Part shown: one piece after another, positions 27,898 to 35,917 of the stretch
Numbering within the stretch: position 1 is the first letter of the stretch
Layout of the letters: each line of letters starts with the position of its first letter
Assembly (NCBI RefSeq): GCF_011684115.1
Contig: NZ_JAADJV010000001.1
Coordinates: forward strand, 1 to 64,000
Reading direction: 5' to 3'
DNA length: 64,000 nucleotides
From: Rahnella aceris
GTDB lineage: Bacteria > Pseudomonadota > Gammaproteobacteria > Enterobacterales > Enterobacteriaceae
Notes under the pieces: generated by a model
What the model was told of the DNA's origin: nothing
The model's input: the letters and a program-made list of their open reading frames with translations, nothing else
Databases searched by the model: none
Translations under genes and position numbers: made by a program

Positions 27898-28632
27898 ATG
27901 ACCAGTTGGAACGGGCTTAATACGGCCTATTTTACCGAGGATAAGGACGACCATATTTATAACGCGCTGGTGAAATCTATTGTGGAACACCAGCTTTTGC
28001 CGGGCAGTAAATTGCCGGAAGAAGCGCTGGCTGAGGTGTTTTCAGTCAGCCGCACGGGGATTCGCCGCGTCCTGCAGCGCCTTGCCGCAGTGCAACTGGT
28101 GACGTTATTGCCCAAGCGTGGTGCGCATGTCACCACGCCGGACGCTGAAGAATCGCGCGATGTCTTCGCAACCCGTAAAATCCTGGAGTGCGCCAACCTG
28201 CCGCTGGTGATTGCGCATTGCCAGTCGCCACATCTGGTGGCGCTGAAAAAACTGGTGCAGGAAGAAAAGCGTGCGCACGATGAACGTGACGGTGCCGCTG
28301 CGATCCGCCTTTCCGCCGCCTTCCATGTTCAGCTTCAGGCTATTTCCGGCAATAAAGTGCTGACTGAATCTGTCTCGCAACTGACCCTGCGTTCCTCGCT
28401 GGCGATTGCTGCCTGGGGCGCACCGTGGCAACAGGGCTGCCGTTGCCATGATCATGACGACCTTATTGAGTTGCTGAAAAAGCGTGACGTCGCCGGGCTG
28501 ACGGCAAGCATGGCGCATCATTTCGACACCATCGTCGCCAGTCTGCGTTTTGAGCAACATAACGGGCAGACCCCCGATTTTGCGCAGATATTTGCGGTTC
28601 AGAAGCCGGTTGCAGGTAAGGAGCCAGGCTGA
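27898..28632 (+). CDS. hpxS: GntR-family (FCD) transcriptional regulator of allantoin genes
   Basis: The 244-residue regulator has an N-terminal winged helix (LPEEALAEVFSVSRTGIRRVLQRL) and a C-terminal FCD ligand domain with metal-type His residues (AFHVQL, HDHDDLIELL, HHFDTI). In Klebsiella the gene in the same place, before allantoin racemase and allantoinase, is hpxS. It likely controls the permease and hpxAB from GTATAC operators. Its stop overlaps the hpxA start (TGATG). Confidence 0.85.
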   Translation: MTSWNGLNTAYFTEDKDDHIYNALVKSIVEHQLLPGSKLPEEALAEVFSVSRTGIRRVLQRLAAVQLVTLLPKRGAHVTTPDAEESRDVFATRKILECANLPLVIAHCQSPHLVALKKLVQEEKRAHDERDGAAAIRLSAAFHVQLQAISGNKVLTESVSQLTLRSSLAIAAWGAPWQQGCRCHDHDDLIELLKKRDVAGLTASMAHHFDTIVASLRFEQHNGQTPDFAQIFAVQKPVAGKEPG

Positions 28633-29390
28633 TGGTCAAATCACTTTGTATACAACTGATCAATCCGAACACCAGCCAGGCGATGACCGAAGTGATGGCG
28701 CAAACTGCCCGCTCGGTTGCGGGGATGGATACACAAATTCTGGCCGTTTGCCCTGAAGAAGGCGCGCCGTCAATTGAAGGCCACTTCGATGAAGCGATTG
28801 CCGCGTTGGGCGTGTTGCAGCAGATAAAAGCCGGACGCGATGCCGGTGTCGACGGCCATATTATTGCCTGTTTCGGTGACCCCGGATTACTGGCTGCCCG
28901 CGAGCTGGCGCATGCGCCGGTTATCGGTATTGCGGAAGCGGCAATGCATCTGGCGACGATGCTGGCGACGCGATTTTCTATCGTGACGACCTTGCCGCGT
29001 ACACTGACGATCGCCCGGCATTTACTGCATCAGTACGGGTTCGAACGCCATTGCGCGGCCTTGCACGCCATCGATCTGCCGGTGTTATCACTGGAAGACG
29101 GCAGCGGGCTGGCGCAGGAAAAAGTGCGCGAGCAGTGTATCGCGGCGAAAAAATCTGACGGCAGCGGGGCGATCGTGCTCGGTTGTGGCGGAATGGCCGA
29201 TCTGGCGCAGGAACTGACGCGCGAGCTGCGTATACCGGTGATCGACGGCGTCAGCGCGGCAGTCAAAATGGTCGAGTCACTGGCAGCTCTTCGCCTGACG
29301 ACCAGTAAACACGGTGATCTGGATTATCCGCTGGAAAAACCCTTGTCTGGCCGTTTTGCCGGGCTGAATCTGAGAGAACACTATGTCTGA
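28632..29390 (+). CDS. hpxA: Allantoin racemase (Asp/Glu/hydantoin racemase family)
   Basis: The 252-residue protein carries the two catalytic cysteines of the family, Cys80 in IIACFGDPG and Cys185 in VLGCGGMAD. It interconverts R- and S-allantoin so that both enter the pathway. It overlaps hpxB by eight bases. Its 5' coding end holds a TTGTATACAA palindrome. Confidence 0.9.
   Translation: MVKSLCIQLINPNTSQAMTEVMAQTARSVAGMDTQILAVCPEEGAPSIEGHFDEAIAALGVLQQIKAGRDAGVDGHIIACFGDPGLLAARELAHAPVIGIAEAAMHLATMLATRFSIVTTLPRTLTIARHLLHQYGFERHCAALHAIDLPVLSLEDGSGLAQEKVREQCIAAKKSDGSGAIVLGCGGMADLAQELTRELRIPVIDGVSAAVKMVESLAALRLTTSKHGDLDYPLEKPLSGRFAGLNLREHYV
28646..28655 (+). promoter_or_regulatory. Fourth TTGTATACAA palindrome, inside hpxA
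   Basis: The 10-base palindrome is identical to the first operator at 27833-27842 and lies 14 bases into hpxA. It may be a downstream site for HpxS looping or roadblock control. Chance in coding sequence is possible. Confidence 0.4.
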
Positions 29391-30321
29391 TACTGAATAC
29401 GGTTTTACTGATGCTTACCCGCGCGACTTAATCGGTTACGCCGGACGCCCGCCCCACGCTAACTGGCCGGGCAACGCGCGCATTGCGGTACAGTTTGTCC
29501 TCAATTATGAAGAGGGCGCAGAGAATAACGTTCTGCATGGTGATGCCGGTTCTGAACAATTTTTATCGGACATTATCGGTGCCGCCAGTTTCCCCGACCG
29601 CCACATGTCGATGGATTCGCTGTACGAATACGGTTCGCGTGCTGGTTTCTGGCGCATCCACAATGAGTTTCAGAAACGCGGCTTACCGCTGACCGTTTTC
29701 GGCGTGGCGATGGCACTGGCTCGCAATCCGGAAATCGTCAGTGCGATCAAAGCAGCGGATTACGATGTTGTCAGCCACGGCTGGCGCTGGATCCATTATC
29801 AGGACATGAGCAAAACCGAAGAGGCGGAGCACATGCAAAAAGCCATCACCGTGCTGCGTGACCTGTTCGGCAAAGCGCCGTCCGGCTGGTATACCGGACG
29901 CGACAGCCCGAACACCCGTCAGCTGGTGGTGGAATCGGGCGGGTTGCAGTATGACAGCGATTATTATGGCGATGACCTGCCGTTCTGGACGCCGGTAAAA
30001 CTGGAAAATGGCGAAACCAGGCAGCATCTGGTCATCCCTTACACGCTGGAAACCAACGACATGCGGTTTGCCTCTCCGCAGGGTTTCAACACCGGCGAAC
30101 AGTTTTATACCTACCTGAAAGACACATTTGACGTGTTGTACGCCGAAGGCGAAACCTCACCGAAAATGATGTCGATTGGGATGCATTGTCGGATCCTGGG
30201 ACGCCCGGGGAGATTTCGCGCTTTACAGCGGTTTCTCGATTACGTCGAATCGCATGATCGCGTGTGGGTGTGTAAGCGGCAGGAAATTGCGGAACATTGG
30301 GTTAAACATTTCGGTGTTTAA
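29383..30321 (+). CDS. hpxB: Allantoinase, PuuE (polysaccharide deacetylase-like) type
   Basis: The 312-residue protein of the carbohydrate esterase 4-like PuuE family has signatures RIAVQFVLNYEEGAE, DVVSHGWRWIHYQ and GWYTGRDSPNTR. It opens the hydantoin ring of allantoin to give allantoate. It is unrelated in fold to the amidohydrolase-type AllB of E. coli. It ends the hpxSAB run. Confidence 0.9.
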   Translation: MSDTEYGFTDAYPRDLIGYAGRPPHANWPGNARIAVQFVLNYEEGAENNVLHGDAGSEQFLSDIIGAASFPDRHMSMDSLYEYGSRAGFWRIHNEFQKRGLPLTVFGVAMALARNPEIVSAIKAADYDVVSHGWRWIHYQDMSKTEEAEHMQKAITVLRDLFGKAPSGWYTGRDSPNTRQLVVESGGLQYDSDYYGDDLPFWTPVKLENGETRQHLVIPYTLETNDMRFASPQGFNTGEQFYTYLKDTFDVLYAEGETSPKMMSIGMHCRILGRPGRFRALQRFLDYVESHDRVWVCKRQEIAEHWVKHFGV

Positions 30322-30965
30322 TCTCGAAATTCAAATTCAAATTCAAAACCTTGGGCTCGCCGCCCAAACTGGCCTTAAGGGGCGCCTATCGCCGCACCCC
30401 TTAAGAATCCCAGGCTCTTTCACTGCGCGCTCTGCTCGTTGGCTATGTTTCATAAGCCATAGCGATAGCCGCAAAATCCCGCCGCTCCGCGGTGCCCTCC
30501 GTTCGGGTTACAACCCGCGCAAAAAGACGCGCGGTTTTACACCTCTCCTCCGGCGCGATTTTGGAACCGGCCTCAGGCTTCAACTTCACAACCTCACTAT
30601 ATTTTTTTAAAAAGCCCACGGGCGATTCAGAAATCTTGCTGAACGGAGCGGCTTCGAGACCTATGGCTCGAAGACCGAGAGAAGGAACCGCAGAGCGGCA
30701 AGATTTCCAGCCTGTCATGGTGGTAACTGGAACATAGCCAGCGAGCGAAGCGCGTGTTGTAACAGCGAGGGGAAATCCAAAAGGGGAAAAGCACTTTCCC
30801 CTTTTGGGCGGTTTCGGCGCAGCGCGATAAGTGATCGCTGTTATTGAGAAACCGAAATTATCACCGTTCAGATTTCCCCTCGGTGGGAACCGAAATTGTC
30901 ACCGTCCATTCCTGGAAAAGAACAGTTTCCTCAGCTTTCCAAAGCTGAACCGCCCATTGGTTCGG
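30322..30965. repeat. Repeat-rich noncoding gap between hpxB and hpxZ
   Basis: In these 644 bases between two convergent operons, small open frames exist but show no family likeness. The gap holds a tandem ATTCAA run (about 30328-30347), a CTTAAGGGG/CCCCTTAAG hairpin (30374-30405), and two diverged copies of one repeat in inverted orientation (about 30427-30500 and 30640-30755; shared parts are the CGTTGGCTATGTT-like and CCGCTC.GCGGT-like motifs). A CCAAAAGGGGAAA hairpin (30777-30807) and a twice-repeated CCGAAATT.TCACCGT (30850-30907) follow. I see no gene in it. Confidence 0.6.
30777..30807. terminator. Strong hairpin, candidate bidirectional terminator
   Basis: CCAAAAGGGGAAA pairs with TTTCCCCTTTTGG around a short AGCAC-type loop. 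It lies between the converging hpxSAB and hpxWXYZ transcripts. No T run follows outside the stem, so its role as a terminator is inferred from position. Confidence 0.5.
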
Positions 30966-31349
30966 TCAAACCATCAGACTCACATGCGCCGCCACAATCT
31001 TCCATCCACTCGCCATCTTCACCCACGTTTGCTGCTGACGACCAATCTTGTCGCTGCCTTCCCGGCGGAATTCTGTGCTGGCGACAGCCATGTCATCGCC
31101 AAACGTGGTGATAGTCGTGTTGACCAGTTCCCGGTCTAACCCTTGTGACGATCGCGCTGTGCGGAATGCGCGGATGGCGTCAATGCCGTAAAGATTTTCT
31201 CCCGCGCCGTAGCGCACGGTACGCGGGTCGTGCCAGAACAGTTCGTCGAGTACGGCCGTATCGTTGGTGATCAGCGCCTGTTCATAGCGATAAAACGCCG
31301 CATTCATTTCGGCGAGGATCGCCGGGCGGTCGATATGTTCAGTTTTCAT
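30966..31349 (-). CDS. hpxZ: NTF2-like protein of oxalurate utilisation (AtzH/DUF3225 family)
   Basis: The 127-residue SnoaL/NTF2-fold protein has the family patterns WHDPRTVRYGAGENLYG and AVASTEFRREGSDKIGRQ. In Klebsiella HpxZ is the last gene of hpxWXYZ. The AtzH homologue in cyanuric acid degradation acts on a related small amide, but the HpxZ reaction is not settled. ATG 31349 follows AGAGAG. It is the last gene of the minus-strand operon. Confidence 0.85.
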   Translation of the reverse strand: MKTEHIDRPAILAEMNAAFYRYEQALITNDTAVLDELFWHDPRTVRYGAGENLYGIDAIRAFRTARSSQGLDRELVNTTITTFGDDMAVASTEFRREGSDKIGRQQQTWVKMASGWKIVAAHVSLMV

Positions 31350-31403
31350 AGTGACTCTCTTTACTCTTTTCACTTCACCCTGGGAAAACGGGGATGCGGG
31401 TTG

Positions 31404-32807
31404 TTACGCGGGCATCACCGGAGAACTGCTGACATTCACTATTCCCTGCTGCTCAAGTGCCCAGGCGGCACGCAGGCAGAGATCTTCGCGCCACGGTGGC
31501 GCAATCAATTGTAATCCTATCGGCAGGCCGGTCGACGTGGTGACCGGCACCGTCACCACCGGCAAGCCGAGGAACGAAATTGGCTGCGTGAGCATGCCCA
31601 TGTTGGCGCGTGTCGGCAGATCCTGACCGTTGATGCGAATGGTTTCCTGACCAAGCAACGTTGCCGGACACGGCGTGGCAGGGGCGATCAGAATGTCCCA
31701 ATGATCGAACAAGGGCAAGATTTGCTGCTGAAATTGCTGACGGAAACGCTGCGCCTGAACATACCATGCCGCCGGGATCATTGCGCCAGCGAGCAGACGC
31801 TCACGTGAAAGTGGCTCAAACTGTTCCGGAATGCTGCGCAGTTTTGGCAGGTACTGATTGCCGCCTTCCGACGCGCTGATGATAAACGCGGCGGATCGTG
31901 CCAGCCCGGCCTGTGGCATTTCAATTTCTTCCTGGGCTTCCAGTGCCTGCGCTATCCGGTGTACGGCTGCTTTGGCGTGGTCGTCACACCAGAGAGAAAA
32001 GTATCCGCCCAGTACGGCGCTGCGCAGGCCCTGTTGCCCGCGCTTAAGCTGGGAAAATGTTTCTGTGACAGGTTTGTCAGCCTGAAAGTGATCCTGCGGA
32101 TCCGTGCCCTGTATGGCGTCATAGACCTGCGACAAATCTTCGCTGCAACGTGCCATCGGGCCGATGTGATCGAGGCTGGCGACAAACGGCTGGCTGCCGC
32201 GACGTGAAATCCGCCCGAAGGTCGGTTTCAGGCCGAGAATACCACTTAATGAGGACGGCACACGGATCGAGCCGTTGGTATCACTGCCGAGGGTGAAATG
32301 CACCAGCCCGGCAGCCACGGCGGCGGCCGAACCACCGGAAGAGCCTCCGGCTACCCGCGCCAGATCCCGCGGGTTACGGGTGGCACCGTAATGGCTGTTT
32401 TCTGTGGTGAAACCGTAGGCGTAAGCATCCATATTCAGCATGCCGGAAAGCATCGCGCCCTGAGAAGCCAGGCGTGAAACCGTCCAGGCGTCATGGCGTG
32501 CAGCGGCGTTGCTGCTGTTGAGGCTGGCACCGGCCAGCGTCACTTCACCGGCCACGTCCAGCAGGTTTTTCACCGCATAAGGAATGCCCGCCAGCGGCGG
32601 AAGTACGGCACCGCTGGCGCGGCTTTTATCCACTTTCGCTGCTTCACTCAGCATGCGATCGCCGGTGATTTGCGTCCAGGCGTTGATGACCGGATTGGCC
32701 TGTTCAACGGCGTCGAGCGTGGAGGTGGCGATTTCTGTGGCCGAGATTTCGCCCTGCGCAATCGCCTGATGTAACTGGCTGACGGTAAAGCTATCAAACG
32801 ATTTCAT
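31404..32807 (-). CDS. hpxY: Amidase-signature enzyme of oxalurate utilisation (AtzE-like)
   Basis: The 467-residue amidase-signature protein has the Ser-cisSer-Lys machinery: Lys in YAVKNLLDV, the Gly/Ser loop GGSSGGSAAAVAAG and the nucleophile in DTNGSIRVPSS. It is probably the oxalurate-related amidase of the hpxWXYZ set. The start at 32807 overlaps the hpxX stop by ATGA, like the AtzG-AtzE pair that forms a tight complex. A longer in-frame extension through hpxX is rejected. Confidence 0.88.
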   Translation of the reverse strand: MKSFDSFTVSQLHQAIAQGEISATEIATSTLDAVEQANPVINAWTQITGDRMLSEAAKVDKSRASGAVLPPLAGIPYAVKNLLDVAGEVTLAGASLNSSNAAARHDAWTVSRLASQGAMLSGMLNMDAYAYGFTTENSHYGATRNPRDLARVAGGSSGGSAAAVAAGLVHFTLGSDTNGSIRVPSSLSGILGLKPTFGRISRRGSQPFVASLDHIGPMARCSEDLSQVYDAIQGTDPQDHFQADKPVTETFSQLKRGQQGLRSAVLGGYFSLWCDDHAKAAVHRIAQALEAQEEIEMPQAGLARSAAFIISASEGGNQYLPKLRSIPEQFEPLSRERLLAGAMIPAAWYVQAQRFRQQFQQQILPLFDHWDILIAPATPCPATLLGQETIRINGQDLPTRANMGMLTQPISFLGLPVVTVPVTTSTGLPIGLQLIAPPWREDLCLRAAWALEQQGIVNVSSSPVMPA

Positions 32808-32998
32808 GCGCGGTACACCCCGGCAATTTCCAGACGCGGATCCAGCGGTAAATCCATCAGCGGTTGTGCCATTTGGGCAATGCGGCTGAACTGCACCAGC
32901 AATTCCTGACGGCGTGCGTCGTCGAGTTCCAGCGCCAGAACGGATTCCATCTGGCGGATATAGGCGGCCCAGTCGGTCGCTGCGGAGGTATTTTTCAT
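32804..32998 (-). CDS. hpxX: Small AtzG-like subunit (DUF4089)
   Basis: The 64-residue helical protein has the DUF4089 pattern DPRLEIAGVYRA at the C terminus. The AtzG homologue is a small partner that stabilises the amidase AtzE, so HpxX probably does the same for HpxY (inference from translational coupling and homology). Confidence 0.85.
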   Translation of the reverse strand: MKNTSAATDWAAYIRQMESVLALELDDARRQELLVQFSRIAQMAQPLMDLPLDPRLEIAGVYRA

Positions 32999-33034
32999 TC
33001 TGCTTCCTTATCCATTCTGTTATGCAAACCCTGA

Positions 33035-34621
33035 TCAAAAACCGGCGGCGCTGCCGTTGCTGCGCGGGTCGGAGGCACCTTCAAACATGCCGTTGGTGTG
33101 ACGAACGATGGCACCGGCGTGACCGACGGCTTCACTGAAATCCGGCAACAGTTCGACGTCGTGACCACGCTGCCTCAGCCCGGCCAGCGTCGGATAGGCA
33201 AAACGGCCTTCCAGTTTCAGTGAATCCGAACTCTCGCCCCAGGTACGGCCAAGCAGCCAGCGCGGGCCGCTGATCGCCTGTTGCAAAGATTGCCCCTGTA
33301 CTACATGGCGGATAAACACGGCGGCCTGCGTTTGCGGCTGGCCGTCACCCCCCATTGAGCCGTAAACCATGGTGCGCCCGTCGTATAAGCGTGCGGCGGC
33401 AGGGTTGAGGGTATGGAACGGTTGCTTGCCCGGTGCCAGCGCCAGTAAATGACCGGCATCAAGGCTGAAGGACGCGCCGCGGTTTTGCCACAACACGCCG
33501 CTGCCCGGCAGCACCACGCCACTGCCGAACTCGTGATAAATGCTCTGGATAAAAGAAACCGCCAGCCCGCTGCTGTCCATCACGCCCATCCAGACGGTAT
33601 CGCCCGGCCCTTTACCTTTACCCCAGTCGGCGGCGCTGTGTGGTTTGATGCGGGTCGCAAGAGCATCGAGATACTGTGGATCCAGCAGTTCCTGTGCATC
33701 CTGCGTCATCATGCGCGGATCGGTGATAAAGCGATCGCGCAGACCGAACGCCAGTTTGGTGGCTTCCACCACGCTGTGAATGGTGGCACTTTCGTCCATG
33801 GTTTCCAGCGGCAAACGGTCAGTCAGGCCGAGGATCGCCAGCGAAACCAGTCCCTGCGTCGGGGGTGTCAGGTTGTAGATTTCGCCTTTACTGTGTTTGA
33901 GCCGCAACGGCACACGGCGCTGTGGCTTGTAAGCCGCGAGATCAGCGCGGGTCACCGGCATGCCGAGCTTTTCCATGTCGGCGGCCATATTGTCGGCCAG
34001 CTCACCGCGATAGAAACTGTTCAGCCCGTCCTCGCACAGCATCGATAACGTCTGCGCCAGTTGCGGCTGAGTGAAGCGGTTTCCGGCGCGGGGCACATCG
34101 CCGTTAGGCAGAAAAACATCGGCAAAGCTGCGGAAATCTTTCAGTTCGTGTTGCTTGGCGCGGGTTGCCGCTTCCTGCGATGCTGTCACCGGAATACCAT
34201 CAGCGGCATAACGGATGGCGTCACGCAGCAGGCGGGAGAGCGGTTTTTGCTCGCCGCCAAATTCAGCCGACACATTCAGCGCTTCCTGCCAGCCGCCGAC
34301 GGTGCCCGCTACCGTCAGCGCGGCTTTCGGGCCACGGTGCGGAATGTGCGTTTCACCGGCGTAGAAATCGAGAGAGGCGAGGGAGCCTGCGGCACCGCTG
34401 GCGTCTATCGCCACCGGATTGCCCTGCGGCGGCACGATCAGCCAGAAGCCATCGCCCCCCAGCCCGTTCATGTGCGGATAGACCACGGCAATCGTCGCGG
34501 CCGCAGCCACCATGGCCTCGATGGCATTGCCGCCTTCACGCAATACCGCAAGCGCACTCTGGCTCGCCAGATGATGAGGTGTGACCGCCATGCCCAGCGG
34601 TGCGCTGTTACTGTTAATCAT
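33035..34621 (-). CDS. hpxW: Oxamate amidohydrolase, gamma-glutamyltranspeptidase-like
   Basis: The 528-residue Ntn-hydrolase of the GGT family has the predicted self-cleavage and nucleophile Thr342 in GPGDTVWMGVMD, and the GSMGGDGQPQTQAAV motif. The Klebsiella homologue hydrolyses oxamate to oxalate and ammonia. No signal peptide is seen, unlike periplasmic GGT, so it is cytoplasmic. It is the first gene of hpxWXYZ and divergent from hpxU. Confidence 0.92.
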   Translation of the reverse strand: MINSNSAPLGMAVTPHHLASQSALAVLREGGNAIEAMVAAAATIAVVYPHMNGLGGDGFWLIVPPQGNPVAIDASGAAGSLASLDFYAGETHIPHRGPKAALTVAGTVGGWQEALNVSAEFGGEQKPLSRLLRDAIRYAADGIPVTASQEAATRAKQHELKDFRSFADVFLPNGDVPRAGNRFTQPQLAQTLSMLCEDGLNSFYRGELADNMAADMEKLGMPVTRADLAAYKPQRRVPLRLKHSKGEIYNLTPPTQGLVSLAILGLTDRLPLETMDESATIHSVVEATKLAFGLRDRFITDPRMMTQDAQELLDPQYLDALATRIKPHSAADWGKGKGPGDTVWMGVMDSSGLAVSFIQSIYHEFGSGVVLPGSGVLWQNRGASFSLDAGHLLALAPGKQPFHTLNPAAARLYDGRTMVYGSMGGDGQPQTQAAVFIRHVVQGQSLQQAISGPRWLLGRTWGESSDSLKLEGRFAYPTLAGLRQRGHDVELLPDFSEAVGHAGAIVRHTNGMFEGASDPRSNGSAAGF

Positions 34622-34695
34622 GCGATGTCCTTTTTAGAAACGCTTTTTTATGCTGCCCGTGCTTGCAGGGTTGTGGGCGCGTAGGGATAAAGTTA

Positions 34696-34711
34696 AGCAA
34701 GAGGTGTTCCA
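34696..34711 (-). promoter_or_regulatory. Sigma-54 type promoter for hpxWXYZ
   Basis: Read on the minus strand: TGGAAC, five bases, TTGCT. This matches the TGGCAC-N5-TTGCW consensus at 10 of 11 positions. Transcription would start near 34685, about 64 bases before hpxW. No clear NtrC site is seen upstream. Confidence 0.62.
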
Positions 34712-34819
34712 CATCGGCAAAACCTTGCAGCTTTAGCGCTAATTTCTCTTGCATTGGCAAGCATAGTGCATGGTATGTTCCGCTGATTTACTGAAACATT
34801 GGTTACAAAAGGGCCAGAG

Positions 34820-35659
34820 ATGAAACAGATTGATGAGCGTCTGCGTGACCATTACGCAGAACTGACGCCGCAGGAACAGCGGGTGGCCGACTTTATTTTT
34901 GCCAGTATTGACGACCTGATGAGCTATAACAGCGCCGAACTGGCGCGGCTTAGCGGCGTATCGAAAGCCACGGTCAGCCGCCTGTTCAAACGCCTCGGTT
35001 ACCCGAGCTACCGCGATATGCGCGATGAAATGCGCACCCTGCGCCAGAGCGGGATGCCGCTGACCGACAGCCGCGACGCAGTGCAAGGTAACACCTTGTT
35101 ATCACGGCACTATAAACAGGAAATGGCCAACCTGACGCAGTGGATTAACCAGATTGATGGCACCCAGTTCGGTGCGCTGATCGCCGCCCTGAATCAGGCG
35201 CGGCAAGTACGTTTGCTGGGTTTTCGTAACAGTTACCCGGTGGCGCTGCACCTGCGTCAGCAACTGATTCAGGTGCGCGCTGGCGTGATGATAATGCCGC
35301 AGCCGGGGCAAACGCTGGCGGAAGAACTGGTGGATCTTACCGCGCAGGACGTGGTGATATTCGTCGCTTTCCGCCGCAGGCCGCGCATGGCGAAGGCAAT
35401 TCTGATGCAGTTACAGTCACTTGGCGTGCCGGTGTTGTTGATTTGCGAGCCGCAGGCGCAGACACTTATCCCGCTGGCAACCTGGCATCTGGCTGCTCCG
35501 CTCGACAGCGTATCGGCGTTCGACAGTTATTCTTCTGCCATGAGTCTGGCGAATTTGCTCAGCAATGCATTGCTGCACGATATGCTCGCTTCAGGCCGCC
35601 AGCGTATTCATCAGATAAGCGATTTGTATAACGATCTGGATGAGCTGGAGCAGCGCTGA
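34820..35659 (+). CDS. hpxU: RpiR-family transcriptional regulator
   Basis: The 279-residue protein has an N-terminal HTH_6 domain (LARLSGVSKATVSRLFKRLGYPSYRDMR) and a C-terminal SIS sugar-phosphate-isomerase-like domain (residues about 120-260). In Klebsiella pneumoniae HpxU is an RpiR-type repressor of the allantoate gene cluster. Here it lies between hpxW (divergent) and the ABC transporter-hpxJKQT operon. The ATG at 34820 gives the family start; a TTG at 34799 is possible. Confidence 0.88.
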   Translation: MKQIDERLRDHYAELTPQEQRVADFIFASIDDLMSYNSAELARLSGVSKATVSRLFKRLGYPSYRDMRDEMRTLRQSGMPLTDSRDAVQGNTLLSRHYKQEMANLTQWINQIDGTQFGALIAALNQARQVRLLGFRNSYPVALHLRQQLIQVRAGVMIMPQPGQTLAEELVDLTAQDVVIFVAFRRRPRMAKAILMQLQSLGVPVLLICEPQAQTLIPLATWHLAAPLDSVSAFDSYSSAMSLANLLSNALLHDMLASGRQRIHQISDLYNDLDELEQR

Positions 35660-35700
35660 TTCCCGTTTGAAGAACAAATCGGGCGCTTTTCTGGTGCTTG

Positions 35701-35717
35701 CGCACAATTTCAGTGCA
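35701..35717 (+). promoter_or_regulatory. NtrC-type enhancer site
   Basis: CGCACAATTTCAGTGCA fits GCAC-N7-GTGC, the core of the NtrC consensus TGCACCAWWWTGGTGCA. It is centred about 165 bases before the predicted sigma-54 start. A weaker second copy, TGCACAATTTTTCTGCT, lies at 35821-35837. Confidence 0.65.
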
Positions 35718-35847
35718 TCATATTTTTCATTGGTTCACGCTTTTTGCCCTGATTCAGGGCAAAAAAACCTCTTCTGATCGCGCCTCTCATTGTCTAATTC
35801 CTTGTCATACCGTGACTTTGTGCACAATTTTTCTGCTGCACGGCTTT

Positions 35848-35863
35848 TGGCACATTCGTTGCA
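35848..35863 (+). promoter_or_regulatory. Sigma-54 promoter of the ABC transporter-hpxJKQT operon
   Basis: TGGCAC, ATTCG, TTGCA: an exact match to TGGCAC-N5-TTGCW. Transcription would start near 35874, leaving a leader of about 44 bases before the ATG at 35918. It predicts nitrogen-limitation expression with NtrC. Confidence 0.8.
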
Positions 35864-35917
35864 AAGCTATAAACATAAGAATCTATCGTTCCAAAAACCT
35901 TTCACCGGAGATAATCT

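Noticed and set aside
30176..30737. Three overlapping small frames in the repeat-rich gap
   Set aside because: They run through inverted repeats and hairpins, in both strands, with no ribosome binding site or family likeness.
32808..33038. Upstream extension of hpxY through the small gene hpxX
   Set aside because: hpxX and hpxY overlap by ATGA, the AtzG-AtzE layout, so the 77 extra residues are the shadow frame of hpxX.
33449..34684. Two long open frames opposite hpxW
   Set aside because: They mirror the conserved hpxW coding sequence and have no recognisable start signals.
35741..35770. GCCCTGATTCAGGGC hairpin after hpxU as a classic terminator
   Set aside because: The stem is followed by A rather than T on the plus strand, and the loop is too tight; I did not annotate it as one.
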